From contig JAUMOL010000003.1 of the NCBI GenBank assembly GCA_031295385.1, forward strand, positions 1 through 59,740: DNA of 59,740 nt. The letters run 5' to 3'. Of the stretch, positions 1 to 7,342 are shown piece after piece. Made by a program: the position numbers and the translations under genes. The DNA is from Collinsella sp. Lineage in GTDB: Bacteria > Actinomycetota > Coriobacteriia > Coriobacteriales > Coriobacteriaceae. The notes under the pieces are model-generated. The model saw only the letters and a list, made by a program, of their open reading frames with translations. It ran no database searches and was not told the origin of the DNA. The stretch's first letter is position 1, and each line of letters starts with the position of its first letter.

Positions 1-28
1 GGGGGTGCGGACGATTTCTTGGACCGCG
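1..28. repeat. IS terminal inverted repeat, left
   Basis: This end matches the reverse complement of 1272-1299 at about 23 of 28 positions. It starts at base 1, so a few terminal bases may lie outside the window. Confidence 0.8.
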
Positions 29-29
29 T

Positions 30-1247
30 CTAGGCGTATCCAAGCTTCCTGCGGTACTCCATCGGGCTGAGCCACCCGAGGGACTTCTTGATCCGCTCCT
101 CACGATAGTACACGAGGTAGGCCTCGAGCCTGCCCATGAACTCCCCGGCCGTCACGCCCTCCCAGTCCCTGTAGCGGAAGAACTCGTTCTTGAGGCGGCC
201 GAAGAAGCCCTCGCAGGCCGAGTTGTCCGGGCTGCAGCCCTTCGCGGACATGCTCCTGACCAGCCCGTTCTCCTCGCAGATCCCGATCCACTCCGGCCAG
301 CGGTAGTGGCCGCCGCGGTCCGAGTGGATCGTCGTGCGGGCGCCCGCCGGCCTGGCCGCGCAGGCCTTGAGCAGGCTCGAGTTCGCGAGGCGCTTGTCGG
401 GGTGCAGCCCGATCGACCAGGCGACGGGCATCCCGTCGAAGCAGTCGACTATCGGGCTCAGGTAGACCTTCTCGCCGCCCGGGAGCCTGAACTCGGTGAT
501 GTCGGTGAGCCACAGCCGGTTGGGCTCGTCGGCGTGGAAATTCCTGTTCACGAGGTTCTCCGGCGCCTTGGAGACCTCGCCGGCGTAGGAGCTGTAGCCC
601 CGGGCGCGCCTCTTGTTGTAGACGACCTCGAGGCCCTCCTCGCGCATCACGCGGGCCACGCGCTTCTCACTGGCGCGGACCCCCTCGCGGCGCAGGCGCG
701 CCCAGACGGTGCGGTACCCCCAGCACCCCGAGCCCTCGCGGAAGATGCGCACCACGCGGCCGCGTATGTCGGCGTCGCGGTCGCGCGGCGCGGCGACGCG
801 GGGCCTCCAGTACTCATAGGAGCTCTTCGATATCCTCAAGAAACCTGTGATCGAGCGGAGGGGCAGGGCGGTCGCCCGCCTCAATCTCTCGCCGAGCTCG
901 CACTTGCTCCTGTTCGAGATCGAAGCCGGGTCCCACCCTTCCGCTTTTAGGTCGGCCAACACCGCCCTGAGCAGCAGGTTCTCTATCTGGTCCTCGTTGA
1001 GCCCGGCGAGCGGGCCGGTCGCGGGCGGGGCGTAGATCGACTTGTCGGGGCCCAAGCTGGCCTCCTTCCGGCGCGGTTTCCTCGCACCGATTCTACAGCC
1101 CCCGCCGGTGTAGCTGCGCGGGAGGTGCCCCGTCGCCCACTTCTTGGCCGCGCTCACCGTGACCCCCGCGAACTCCGCGGCGGCGGTGGGCCCCATGCCG
1201 TCCTCCGTCGCCAGGAGGAAGAGCTCGACCTTCTCCCTGCTGTACAT
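30..1247 (-). CDS. IS3-family transposase, single-frame orfAB type
   Basis: DDE transposase that cuts and joins the IS ends. The N-terminal part has a helix-turn-helix (TAAAEFAGVTVSAAKKWATG). The C-terminal half is an integrase core with the acidic triad visible as LTDITEF, HSDRGGHY and CEGFFGRLKNE, followed by the usual IS3 tail (EERIKKSLGWLSPMEY). The start at 1247 has GGAGG at 1253-1257. The frame stays open to 1337, but that extension crosses the terminal repeat. Many IS3 elements make this protein from two overlapping frames by -1 frameshifting. Here the DNA-binding and catalytic parts are in one frame of 405 residues with no visible frameshift window. It looks intact. Confidence 0.92.
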   Translation of the reverse strand: MYSREKVELFLLATEDGMGPTAAAEFAGVTVSAAKKWATGHLPRSYTGGGCRIGARKPRRKEASLGPDKSIYAPPATGPLAGLNEDQIENLLLRAVLADLKAEGWDPASISNRSKCELGERLRRATALPLRSITGFLRISKSSYEYWRPRVAAPRDRDADIRGRVVRIFREGSGCWGYRTVWARLRREGVRASEKRVARVMREEGLEVVYNKRRARGYSSYAGEVSKAPENLVNRNFHADEPNRLWLTDITEFRLPGGEKVYLSPIVDCFDGMPVAWSIGLHPDKRLANSSLLKACAARPAGARTTIHSDRGGHYRWPEWIGICEENGLVRSMSAKGCSPDNSACEGFFGRLKNEFFRYRDWEGVTAGEFMGRLEAYLVYYREERIKKSLGWLSPMEYRRKLGYA

Positions 1248-1271
1248 GCGAACCTCCAGTCCGGACCGCCC

Positions 1272-1299
1272 CGCGGTCCAACTTTCTGTCCGCACCCCC
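1272..1299. repeat. IS terminal inverted repeat, right
   Basis: This is the right end of the element and ends in CCGCACCCCC. It overlaps none of the proposed transposase coding region, which starts at 1247. That supports the shorter start over a longer frame that would run out of the element. Confidence 0.8.
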
Positions 1300-1358
1300 G
1301 TAAAGGCCAAAACAGGAACTATTTCACCGCAACTCATATTGGGATGGTGGTTGGCGAT

Positions 1359-2072
1359 TTAGCCTTGGGTGACCAGTCGGTAACCGATGCCCACGTGCGT
1401 TTGGATATAGCGCGGATGCGCGGGGTCGGACTCTATCTTCTTACGCAGCGTGCCCATAAAGACACGCAGGCTTGCCAGGTCACTCTTAGTTGCCGTGCCC
1501 CAAATCTCGTGCAGGATAAACTGGTGCGTCAGCACCTTGTCGGCGTTGTGCGCTAGCAGGCACAGGAGCTTGTACTCGATCGGCGTCAGATGCAGCTCCT
1601 CGCCATCCATCGTGGCGATGCCGGCATCAAAATCGATATGCAGCTCACCGGTATCGAACGAGCCCTCGGAGACAACGCCGCCCGTTTGCGCATACGAAAG
1701 GCGCCTGAGCGTCGTGCGAATGCGCGCGAGCAGTTCCTCGACCGAAAACGGCTTGGTCAGATAGTCGTCGGCACCGGCATCGAGCGCGCGAATCTTATCC
1801 GCGTCCTCGCTGCGCGCCGAGACCACGATGATCGGCATGCCCGACCATGCGCGCACCGACTCCACCACCTTGACGCCGTCCATATCGGGCAGGCCCAGAT
1901 CGAGCAGCACAATGCTCGGCGCCTGCGACGAGGCGGCGGCGATGGCGGCATGGGCAGTCTCAACGGCCATATGACGCAAGCCGTGCGCCTCGAGCGCGGC
2001 AACGATAAGGTTGCGGACGGCGGGGTCGTCCTCAACGACCAAGATGAGCGGTTTTACGGCAGAGTTCGGCAC
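1359..2072 (-). CDS. kdpE: KdpE-like response regulator
   Basis: OmpR/PhoB-class transcription factor, the likely partner of the kinase encoded just upstream. The receiver domain (about residues 1-120) shows the acidic pair VVEDD, phospho-acceptor Asp in LLDLGLPDMDG, Ser in SARSED and Lys in YLTKPF. The C-terminal half is a winged helix (LTPIEYKLLCLLAHN, LRVFMGTLRKKIE, VGIGYRL). I chose the GTG at 2072 because it has AAGGAG seven bases upstream and follows the kinase stop by four bases. A longer frame to 2153 would overlap the kinase. KdpE normally activates kdpFABC in low potassium. No kdpFABC is in the window, and the nearest potassium transporter is Kup, so its target is uncertain. Confidence 0.88.
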   Translation of the reverse strand: MPNSAVKPLILVVEDDPAVRNLIVAALEAHGLRHMAVETAHAAIAAASSQAPSIVLLDLGLPDMDGVKVVESVRAWSGMPIIVVSARSEDADKIRALDAGADDYLTKPFSVEELLARIRTTLRRLSYAQTGGVVSEGSFDTGELHIDFDAGIATMDGEELHLTPIEYKLLCLLAHNADKVLTHQFILHEIWGTATKSDLASLRVFMGTLRKKIESDPAHPRYIQTHVGIGYRLVTQG

Positions 2073-2076
2073 GGCG

Positions 2077-3702
2077 CTACTCCTTATCAAACGAAACATC
2101 GGCGACGGGAAGCTCAATCGTAAAGACCGAGCCGTGCGGGTCCGCCGCGGCAACCTCTATGCTACCGCCATGCGCCAGCGCAATGGAGCGGCAGAGCGAA
2201 AGCCCCAGGCCCACACTACGGTGGCTGTCGGCCAGGCCATGGTTGGCGGTATAGAACGACTCAAAGATGCGTTCGCGATCCTCGGGTGCGATGCCCGGAC
2301 CATCATCGGCCACCGAGCACGCCACGCGTCCATCGTCGACGCTAATCGAAATCATGATATGCGAGCCTGCGGGCGTATAGGTGACGGCGTTGTTCACCAG
2401 ATTGACCACCAGCTGCACCATCAGACGCGCATCGACGTTGACGAGCGCCGGCTCATCGCACGCCACCACCTTAAGGTCGTGCTCGCGCACGGCAGGGTTC
2501 ACGTGGCGCAGCGCCTCCTCGACGATATCGTCCATGAGCTCGAGTGTGGTCGACAGGCGCATACCGCCACCCTCGAGCTTGGTGATGGCGAGCAGGTTCT
2601 CGACGGTGGCGTTGAGCCATTGCGCATCCGAGCGAATGGAAAGGAGCAGGCCGCGGCGCGTCTGGGCATCGAGCACCGCGGTGCCGGTCGAGCCCTGATC
2701 GAGCAGGACATCGGCATTGCCCGAAATACTGGTGAGCGGCGTACGCAGATCGTGCGAGATGGAGCGCAGCAGGTTGGCGCGCAGCTGTTCGTTTTTGGCG
2801 AGCACCGCCGCCTCCTCGCGGGCCTCCATGGCGCGGGCGCGATCGAGTGCCAGCTCGCCTTCGCTCACGATGGCATCGGCAAGTGTTCGCTCCTCGTGCG
2901 TCAGCACGTCGGGCTCGGCAACGATAGCCAGCACGCCCACCACCGAGGCGGGGTCGCCCGAGCGCGCGAAGCCGTCGCCTGTGCGAACCGTCAGGTAGAT
3001 GCCATAAAACGCCGAGCCGCCAAACGTGGCGTCGAGCGGCGTTCCCACATAGGCGGATGCCGAGAGCCGCGGCGGCATCTGCGGCGCCAGTTCGTGCACC
3101 GGTGCGGCATCGCCCACGGCCGTGTAAGTCGCGCGCGGCAGCAGGTCATCGCCCTCGGCGTCGGCGCTGTACCACACGACCGGACAGCCCGAAAGACGCG
3201 CCAGCTGCGTCGCCATGGCATGGACAATCTGTTGCTGATCGGCGCACCGCTGCAGCATGCGGTTGGTCTCGAGCACCATATGCGTGCGGCGGTCGCTGGC
3301 GGCAGCCTGTGCCAAGGCACGGCGCAGGGCCAACGCAATCGAGCTCGACACAAGCGAGACCACGAACATGATGAAGAACATGCCGGGATAGCCGCGGTCG
3401 ATAAGCGACAGCGAGTAGCGCGGGTCGACAAACAAGAAGTTGTAGAGCGCCACGGCGGCAGCCGAGCTCAGCAAGCAATACAGGCGACTCCAGGTAAAGA
3501 ATGCGCACAGCTGAACGGCGAACACATAGACGATCATGATGCTCGGCGCGAGACCCGGATGGTCGAGCAGCGCGCCCACAATCGTCGCCGCGACCAGCAG
3601 CCCCACCGATACGCAGGCGTCATACAGAGGAGTGCGGCGCGTCAGCGTTGTGCGCCGCCACCAAAAGCTATCAGCAATATCGCCGTCCGTACGGACGTCC
3701 AT
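2077..3702 (-). CDS. kdpD: short KdpD-like sensor histidine kinase
   Basis: Membrane sensor kinase of 541 residues. It begins with about four membrane segments of the DUF4118 type (LYNFLFVDPRYSL is the recognisable stretch), then a GAF-like region (about 150-285). The kinase core follows: H box SISHDLRTPL with His317, N box NLVNNAVTYTP, G boxes DDGPGIAP and GLGLSLC. Classical KdpD is near 900 residues because it carries an N-terminal KdpD domain and a USP domain. Both are absent here, so input must come through the membrane/GAF part. The start at 3702 is preceded by GAGAGAGGGG; the frame remains open to 3864 but would run through a palindromic repeat. It is four bases from kdpE and presumably co-transcribed with it. 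Confidence 0.88.
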   Translation of the reverse strand: MDVRTDGDIADSFWWRRTTLTRRTPLYDACVSVGLLVAATIVGALLDHPGLAPSIMIVYVFAVQLCAFFTWSRLYCLLSSAAAVALYNFLFVDPRYSLSLIDRGYPGMFFIMFVVSLVSSSIALALRRALAQAAASDRRTHMVLETNRMLQRCADQQQIVHAMATQLARLSGCPVVWYSADAEGDDLLPRATYTAVGDAAPVHELAPQMPPRLSASAYVGTPLDATFGGSAFYGIYLTVRTGDGFARSGDPASVVGVLAIVAEPDVLTHEERTLADAIVSEGELALDRARAMEAREEAAVLAKNEQLRANLLRSISHDLRTPLTSISGNADVLLDQGSTGTAVLDAQTRRGLLLSIRSDAQWLNATVENLLAITKLEGGGMRLSTTLELMDDIVEEALRHVNPAVREHDLKVVACDEPALVNVDARLMVQLVVNLVNNAVTYTPAGSHIMISISVDDGRVACSVADDGPGIAPEDRERIFESFYTANHGLADSHRSVGLGLSLCRSIALAHGGSIEVAAADPHGSVFTIELPVADVSFDKE

Positions 3703-3730
3703 CAGCGCCCCGCCCCTCTCTCGAAAACAA

Positions 3731-3785
3731 AAACCACCACAAAGGGGACAGGCACCTTTGTGGTGGTTTCCCTTGTGGTGGTTCC
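3731..3785. repeat. GGGAC-core palindrome, ACCACCAC stem
   Basis: Arms AAACCACCACAAAGG (3731-3745) and CCTTTGTGGTGGTTT (3755-3769) enclose a loop following GGGGAC. A third copy of the right arm follows at 3770-3785. It is one of ten related small palindromes in the window and lies between the small membrane protein gene and kdpD. Confidence 0.8.
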
Positions 3786-3814
3786 AAGTGTATAGCCTTT
3801 GCAACCGGCGGTCG

Positions 3815-4009
3815 CTAGACAAACAGCACGTGCGCGAGCAGGGCACACACGCACACCGCTCCAAATACCAGTGCCACGATCGAGATCACGCGGTCGGCCA
3901 TATCCATGTTGGCACGGTTCGTAAGGAACCGATCTTCGGCGGCGTCGGCGCGTGCCTCACGTACCAGCTCGGCAACCACCTCGCGGCCATCAAGCATCTT
4001 TGCATCCAT
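3815..4009 (-). CDS. small single-span membrane protein, unknown function
   Basis: A 64-residue protein with a charged N-terminal half (DGREVVAELVREARADAAEDR) and one C-terminal membrane segment (VISIVALVFGAVCVCALLAHV), so probably a tail-anchored membrane peptide. The ATG at 4009 has GGGGAGG at ideal distance. An in-frame ATG at 4039 with a weaker GGAG would add ten residues. I do not recognise the family. It lies 30-60 bp beyond kup and upstream of kdpD on the same strand, which suggests an accessory role in potassium uptake or sensing. That is inference from position only. Confidence 0.6.
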   Translation of the reverse strand: MDAKMLDGREVVAELVREARADAAEDRFLTNRANMDMADRVISIVALVFGAVCVCALLAHVLFV

Positions 4010-4069
4010 GTTTGCCTCCCCGGTCTCAATCTTGTCCATCGAAAACCAGCTCCATGCAACTGTCGGCGC

Positions 4070-6097
4070 CTACGGGCGCTCGTTGGGGGCCAGGCGCTGC
4101 ATCTTGTTCACGGCTTTGAACTTGGTGAACAGCGGCACGTACTCAAAGCTCACGTTGGAGTTCTCCAGGCCGTACCAACGCGCGGGCGTGCCGGCGGCGC
4201 GGCGGATGATGTACTTGAGCGTGATGGCCGTACGCTCGCTCGGCTCCACATCGCTTTCGGGCGCCAGAAGCTTACGGATCAGGACGAACTTGAACGTGCC
4301 GATGTTACCCGGATCCTTGTAGACCGAGTAGTCATGCGTCTGCGGCGGCAGCTCGCCGGTGGCAGCCAGGTCCTGAACGACCTGACGCAGGTAGGCATTG
4401 ACGCGCTGGTTGATCTTGTAGCCCAGGTACAGATGCACGCGGAACACGTAATCGGTGCCGAACGTCTCGACCGAATAGGCAAAGGTGTGCGGTTCGTCCA
4501 TGGTCTCGACATTCACAAACCACCAGGCGCGGGCGCGCTTGGGATGCTTGTCCAAGATCGAATAGACGATATCGCGGTCGATGTAGTCGGTATGGGTGTC
4601 CTTGGTCAGGTACACGACGTTGTCGCTCATGCGCTCGTAACGGTCGTCGTCGCGCAGGCGCTTGAGCTGCGGCAGGTAGCTGCGCAGCGGCAGCAGCGTA
4701 AACTGGCGCTGCTCAACAGCCGTACCGTTGTACCAGCACACCATGATGCCCATGATGAGCGCGGCCATGAGGATGGTGAAGTAGCCGCCGTGGAAGAACT
4801 TGGTAAGTGAGCTCACGAAGAAGAAGCCTTCGAGCAAAAGGAAGAAGGCCGCGAAGATCCACGGAGCAACCTTGAGCTTGCGCTCCTCGTGCAGGTAGAA
4901 GAAGAGCAGCAGCGTGGTGCACATCATAGTCAGCGTAATGGCAAGGCCGTAGGCGGCTTCCATATGCGCCGAGTTCTGGAACAGCAGCACCACGATGACG
5001 CAGCCGACAAGCATGACGTTGTTGACCATGGGGATGTAGAGCTGGCCCTTGGTCTCGGCAGGGTAGAAGACCTGCATGTGCGGCATGAGATCCAGACGGC
5101 TGGCCTCGGACACCAGCGAGAATGCGCCGGTGATGAGCGCCTGCGAGGCAATGATGGCCGCGACGGTGGAAAGGCCGACGGCAAACGGGCGCAGGCCCGG
5201 GGCGAGCATCTGGTAGAACGGGTTGAGGTCGGCAATGCCCATGAGCTCGGGGTTGGCAGCGTTGTTCATAAGCCAAGCGCCCTGGCCCATATAGGACAGC
5301 AGCAGGCAGCACTTAACGAACGGCCAGGTGGCGTAGATGTTGCCGCGGCCAACGTGGCCCATGTCGGAGTAGAGCGCCTCGGCACCGGTGGTGGCGAGGA
5401 AGCAGCTACCCAGAATCATGATGCCCGCGTGGTTGTTGGGGCTCAGCAAAAAGGCGATGCCACGCACCGGGTTGAGGCACAGCAGCACGGCGGGGTGCTG
5501 GAAGACAAAGAATAGGCCCGTGCCGCCCAGGAACAGGAACCACAGCGTCATGATGGGGCCAAAGGCGTGACCGATCTTGGCCGTACCGATGCGCTGCACC
5601 AAGAAGAGCACGATGATGATGGCGAGCGTAATGGCGACGACGCGGCCTTGGTCATCGCCCAGCACGGCATGGACCGCCGGGATGGTGCGCAGGCCCTCGA
5701 TGGCCGTGGTAACGGTAACGGCCGGCGTCAGGATGCCGTCGGCGAGCAGCGCGGCGCCACCCAGCATGGCGGGGATGATAAGCCACTTGCCGCAGCGCTT
5801 GACCAGGCTGTACAGGGCAAAGATGCCGCCCTCACCATGGTTATCGGCGCGCAGCGAGATGAGCACATACTTGATGGTGGTCAGCAGCGTGACCGTCCAC
5901 ACGACAAGGGAGAGCGCGCCGAGCACGAACTCCTCCGTGACGCTTCCGATGCCGCCGTTGCCGGCGACGAGCGCCTTGGTTACATACATAGGGCTGGTGC
6001 CGATATCGCCGTACACCACGCCCAGCGTGACGAGCATCGCCGAGATGCTCACAGGAATCGCAGCGTGCGAGGCTGCCTCCTTGGCCTTTTGTTCCAT
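4070..6097 (-). CDS. kup: Kup-family potassium uptake protein
   Basis: Proton-coupled potassium symporter of the KUP/HAK/KT family, 675 residues, close to the usual length. About twelve membrane segments occupy the first two thirds. Family hallmarks include GVVYGDIGTSPMYV near the N-terminus, RADNHGEGGIFALYSL, and ALITGAFSLVSEASRL. The C-terminal third is the cytoplasmic region. The ATG at 6097 has GGGAGG upstream; a TTG further out would overlap that site. It heads a same-strand run with a small membrane protein, short KdpD and KdpE, consistent with a potassium-responsive unit. The GGGAC palindrome at 6221-6255 lies just upstream, between this gene and the next. Confidence 0.93.
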   Translation of the reverse strand: MEQKAKEAASHAAIPVSISAMLVTLGVVYGDIGTSPMYVTKALVAGNGGIGSVTEEFVLGALSLVVWTVTLLTTIKYVLISLRADNHGEGGIFALYSLVKRCGKWLIIPAMLGGAALLADGILTPAVTVTTAIEGLRTIPAVHAVLGDDQGRVVAITLAIIIVLFLVQRIGTAKIGHAFGPIMTLWFLFLGGTGLFFVFQHPAVLLCLNPVRGIAFLLSPNNHAGIMILGSCFLATTGAEALYSDMGHVGRGNIYATWPFVKCCLLLSYMGQGAWLMNNAANPELMGIADLNPFYQMLAPGLRPFAVGLSTVAAIIASQALITGAFSLVSEASRLDLMPHMQVFYPAETKGQLYIPMVNNVMLVGCVIVVLLFQNSAHMEAAYGLAITLTMMCTTLLLFFYLHEERKLKVAPWIFAAFFLLLEGFFFVSSLTKFFHGGYFTILMAALIMGIMVCWYNGTAVEQRQFTLLPLRSYLPQLKRLRDDDRYERMSDNVVYLTKDTHTDYIDRDIVYSILDKHPKRARAWWFVNVETMDEPHTFAYSVETFGTDYVFRVHLYLGYKINQRVNAYLRQVVQDLAATGELPPQTHDYSVYKDPGNIGTFKFVLIRKLLAPESDVEPSERTAITLKYIIRRAAGTPARWYGLENSNVSFEYVPLFTKFKAVNKMQRLAPNERP

Positions 6098-6220
6098 AAG
6101 CCGGTTTCCTCCCAACTTTAATGTTCGAAGGGATTATAGGTAATCGTCCTATGTTTGAATGGCACTGTTTTCCCAGCTAGATAAACATTTATACGGCCTT
6201 TAGGCTACCGCGGCGATATG

Positions 6221-6255
6221 GAATGTGACAAGGGGACCGTCCCCTTGTCACATTC
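6221..6255. repeat. GGGAC-core palindrome, TGTGAC stem
   Basis: A 35-bp near-perfect palindrome. Its arms read GAATGTGACAAGGGGAC on each strand with a single central base unpaired. It abuts the stop codon of the nitroreductase gene and may also act as a terminator for it. Its stem matches the copy at 28715-28744. Confidence 0.85.
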
Positions 6256-6256
6256 G

Positions 6257-7129
6257 TCATTTTCCGAGCCAGTTTTTGAACCACCATTCCATGGAGCGGC
6301 TCATCTCGGCCATAAAAGGACTGGTGTGTTTGCGGGTGTAGATATCCACCACGCGCTCGCCCACCTCGTGGGCGTGCGGGCGAAACATCGCATCCATCTC
6401 GGCCACCTGCGCGTCCATGGTCGCGGCATCCGCACGGCAGTAGCGCTCCTCGTGCACCAGGTTCACCACGGGGTGCGCGATTGCCGGACGCTCCTTACGG
6501 GGCGTGCCGATGATGAGCATCGACAGCGGCATGGTATAGGGCGGCAGATCGAGCAGCGCGGCAACTTCCTCGGCATTCTCGACGATATCGCCGATGTAGC
6601 AGCTCCCCAGCCCCAGGGCCTCGGCGGCAACCACGGCGTTTTGCGCAGCGATCACGGCGTCTTGGGCCGCGATGGCAAAGTCGCCCAAACCCGGCGCGCG
6701 GCGGGGCGCCTTGCCCGTGCGCTCGACAAACTCGGGCTCAAAGCAGCCCACGTGCTCAAACAGATCGATCCACTTGGCATAATCGACCACAAATATTAGT
6801 GCCCAGGGTGCCTTGGCAATCATAGGCTGATGGTCGCACAGGTCGGCCAAGCGATCGAGCGTAACCTGCTCGCGGATGCTCACGATGGAATACATCATCA
6901 TGGCGCCCGCCGACGGCGCGCGACTCGCCGCATGCAGAATCGCTGCACGCTGCTCGTCGGTCACCGCCACGGGACGGTCATTGTCATCGCGCGCAAAAGC
7001 GCGCGTGGACGAACGGCGCTCCAAGATGTCCAGCACCGTGTTGCCCGTAGTCTCGACCGGATAGCCGCACGTATCCACGCCCGCAGCTCCGCCGCCGCCC
7101 ATGTCCGCCTTGCAAACCTGCTCGTTCAT
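6257..7129 (-). CDS. nitroreductase family protein
   Basis: FMN-dependent oxidoreductase of the nitroreductase fold, 290 residues. The N-terminal RRSSTRAF motif and SRAPSAG are the FMN phosphate-binding signatures. AAEALGLGSCYIGDI is the second family landmark, and MLIIGTPRKERPA lies near the end of the fold. The C-terminal 70 residues (METHIONINE- and aromatic-rich, ending MEWWFKNWLGK) extend beyond the minimal domain. Substrate cannot be inferred. A GAGGA sequence precedes the ATG at 7129. It stands alone, divergent from the LTA-synthase-like gene at 7343. Confidence 0.85.
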   Translation of the reverse strand: MNEQVCKADMGGGGAAGVDTCGYPVETTGNTVLDILERRSSTRAFARDDNDRPVAVTDEQRAAILHAASRAPSAGAMMMYSIVSIREQVTLDRLADLCDHQPMIAKAPWALIFVVDYAKWIDLFEHVGCFEPEFVERTGKAPRRAPGLGDFAIAAQDAVIAAQNAVVAAEALGLGSCYIGDIVENAEEVAALLDLPPYTMPLSMLIIGTPRKERPAIAHPVVNLVHEERYCRADAATMDAQVAEMDAMFRPHAHEVGERVVDIYTRKHTSPFMAEMSRSMEWWFKNWLGK

Positions 7130-7342
7130 CGCCTCATCCTCGCTAATTCTTTAAGAAGCCTTTACGTTTCCGTGTAATTCCCGTCCATTATCGCGCAGGT
7201 CGCCACTACATTGCGCCACACCGCCACACGTGCGCGTTAATATGGCTGGTTGTTGTGCGCAGACACCAATTGCAGCGCATATCTTGGTAACAATCGGGTA
7301 AACCCCCGCTTTCGTACGTTTTAGTTTGTGAGGAGTCTCAGC

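Larger units (their letters stand above)
1..1299 (-). mobile_element. IS3-family insertion sequence
   Basis: The element is bounded by imperfect 28-bp terminal inverted repeats at 1-28 and 1272-1299. Both begin GGGGGTGCGGAC when read inward and both end TTGGACCGCG, with differences only in the middle. It holds one transposase gene. Its left end coincides with the window edge, so the true left boundary and any target-site duplication cannot be checked. It sits about 60 bp beyond the stop codon of the response regulator gene and does not interrupt a visible gene. Confidence 0.85.

Noticed and set aside
30..1337. Longer transposase starting at 1337
   Set aside because: It would begin outside the terminal inverted repeat, and the ATG at 1247 has a clear GGAGG.
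2011..3795. 594-codon frame on the plus strand
   Set aside because: It lies antisense to kdpD and kdpE, is very rich in Arg, His and Ala, and has no domain. It is a high-GC shadow frame.
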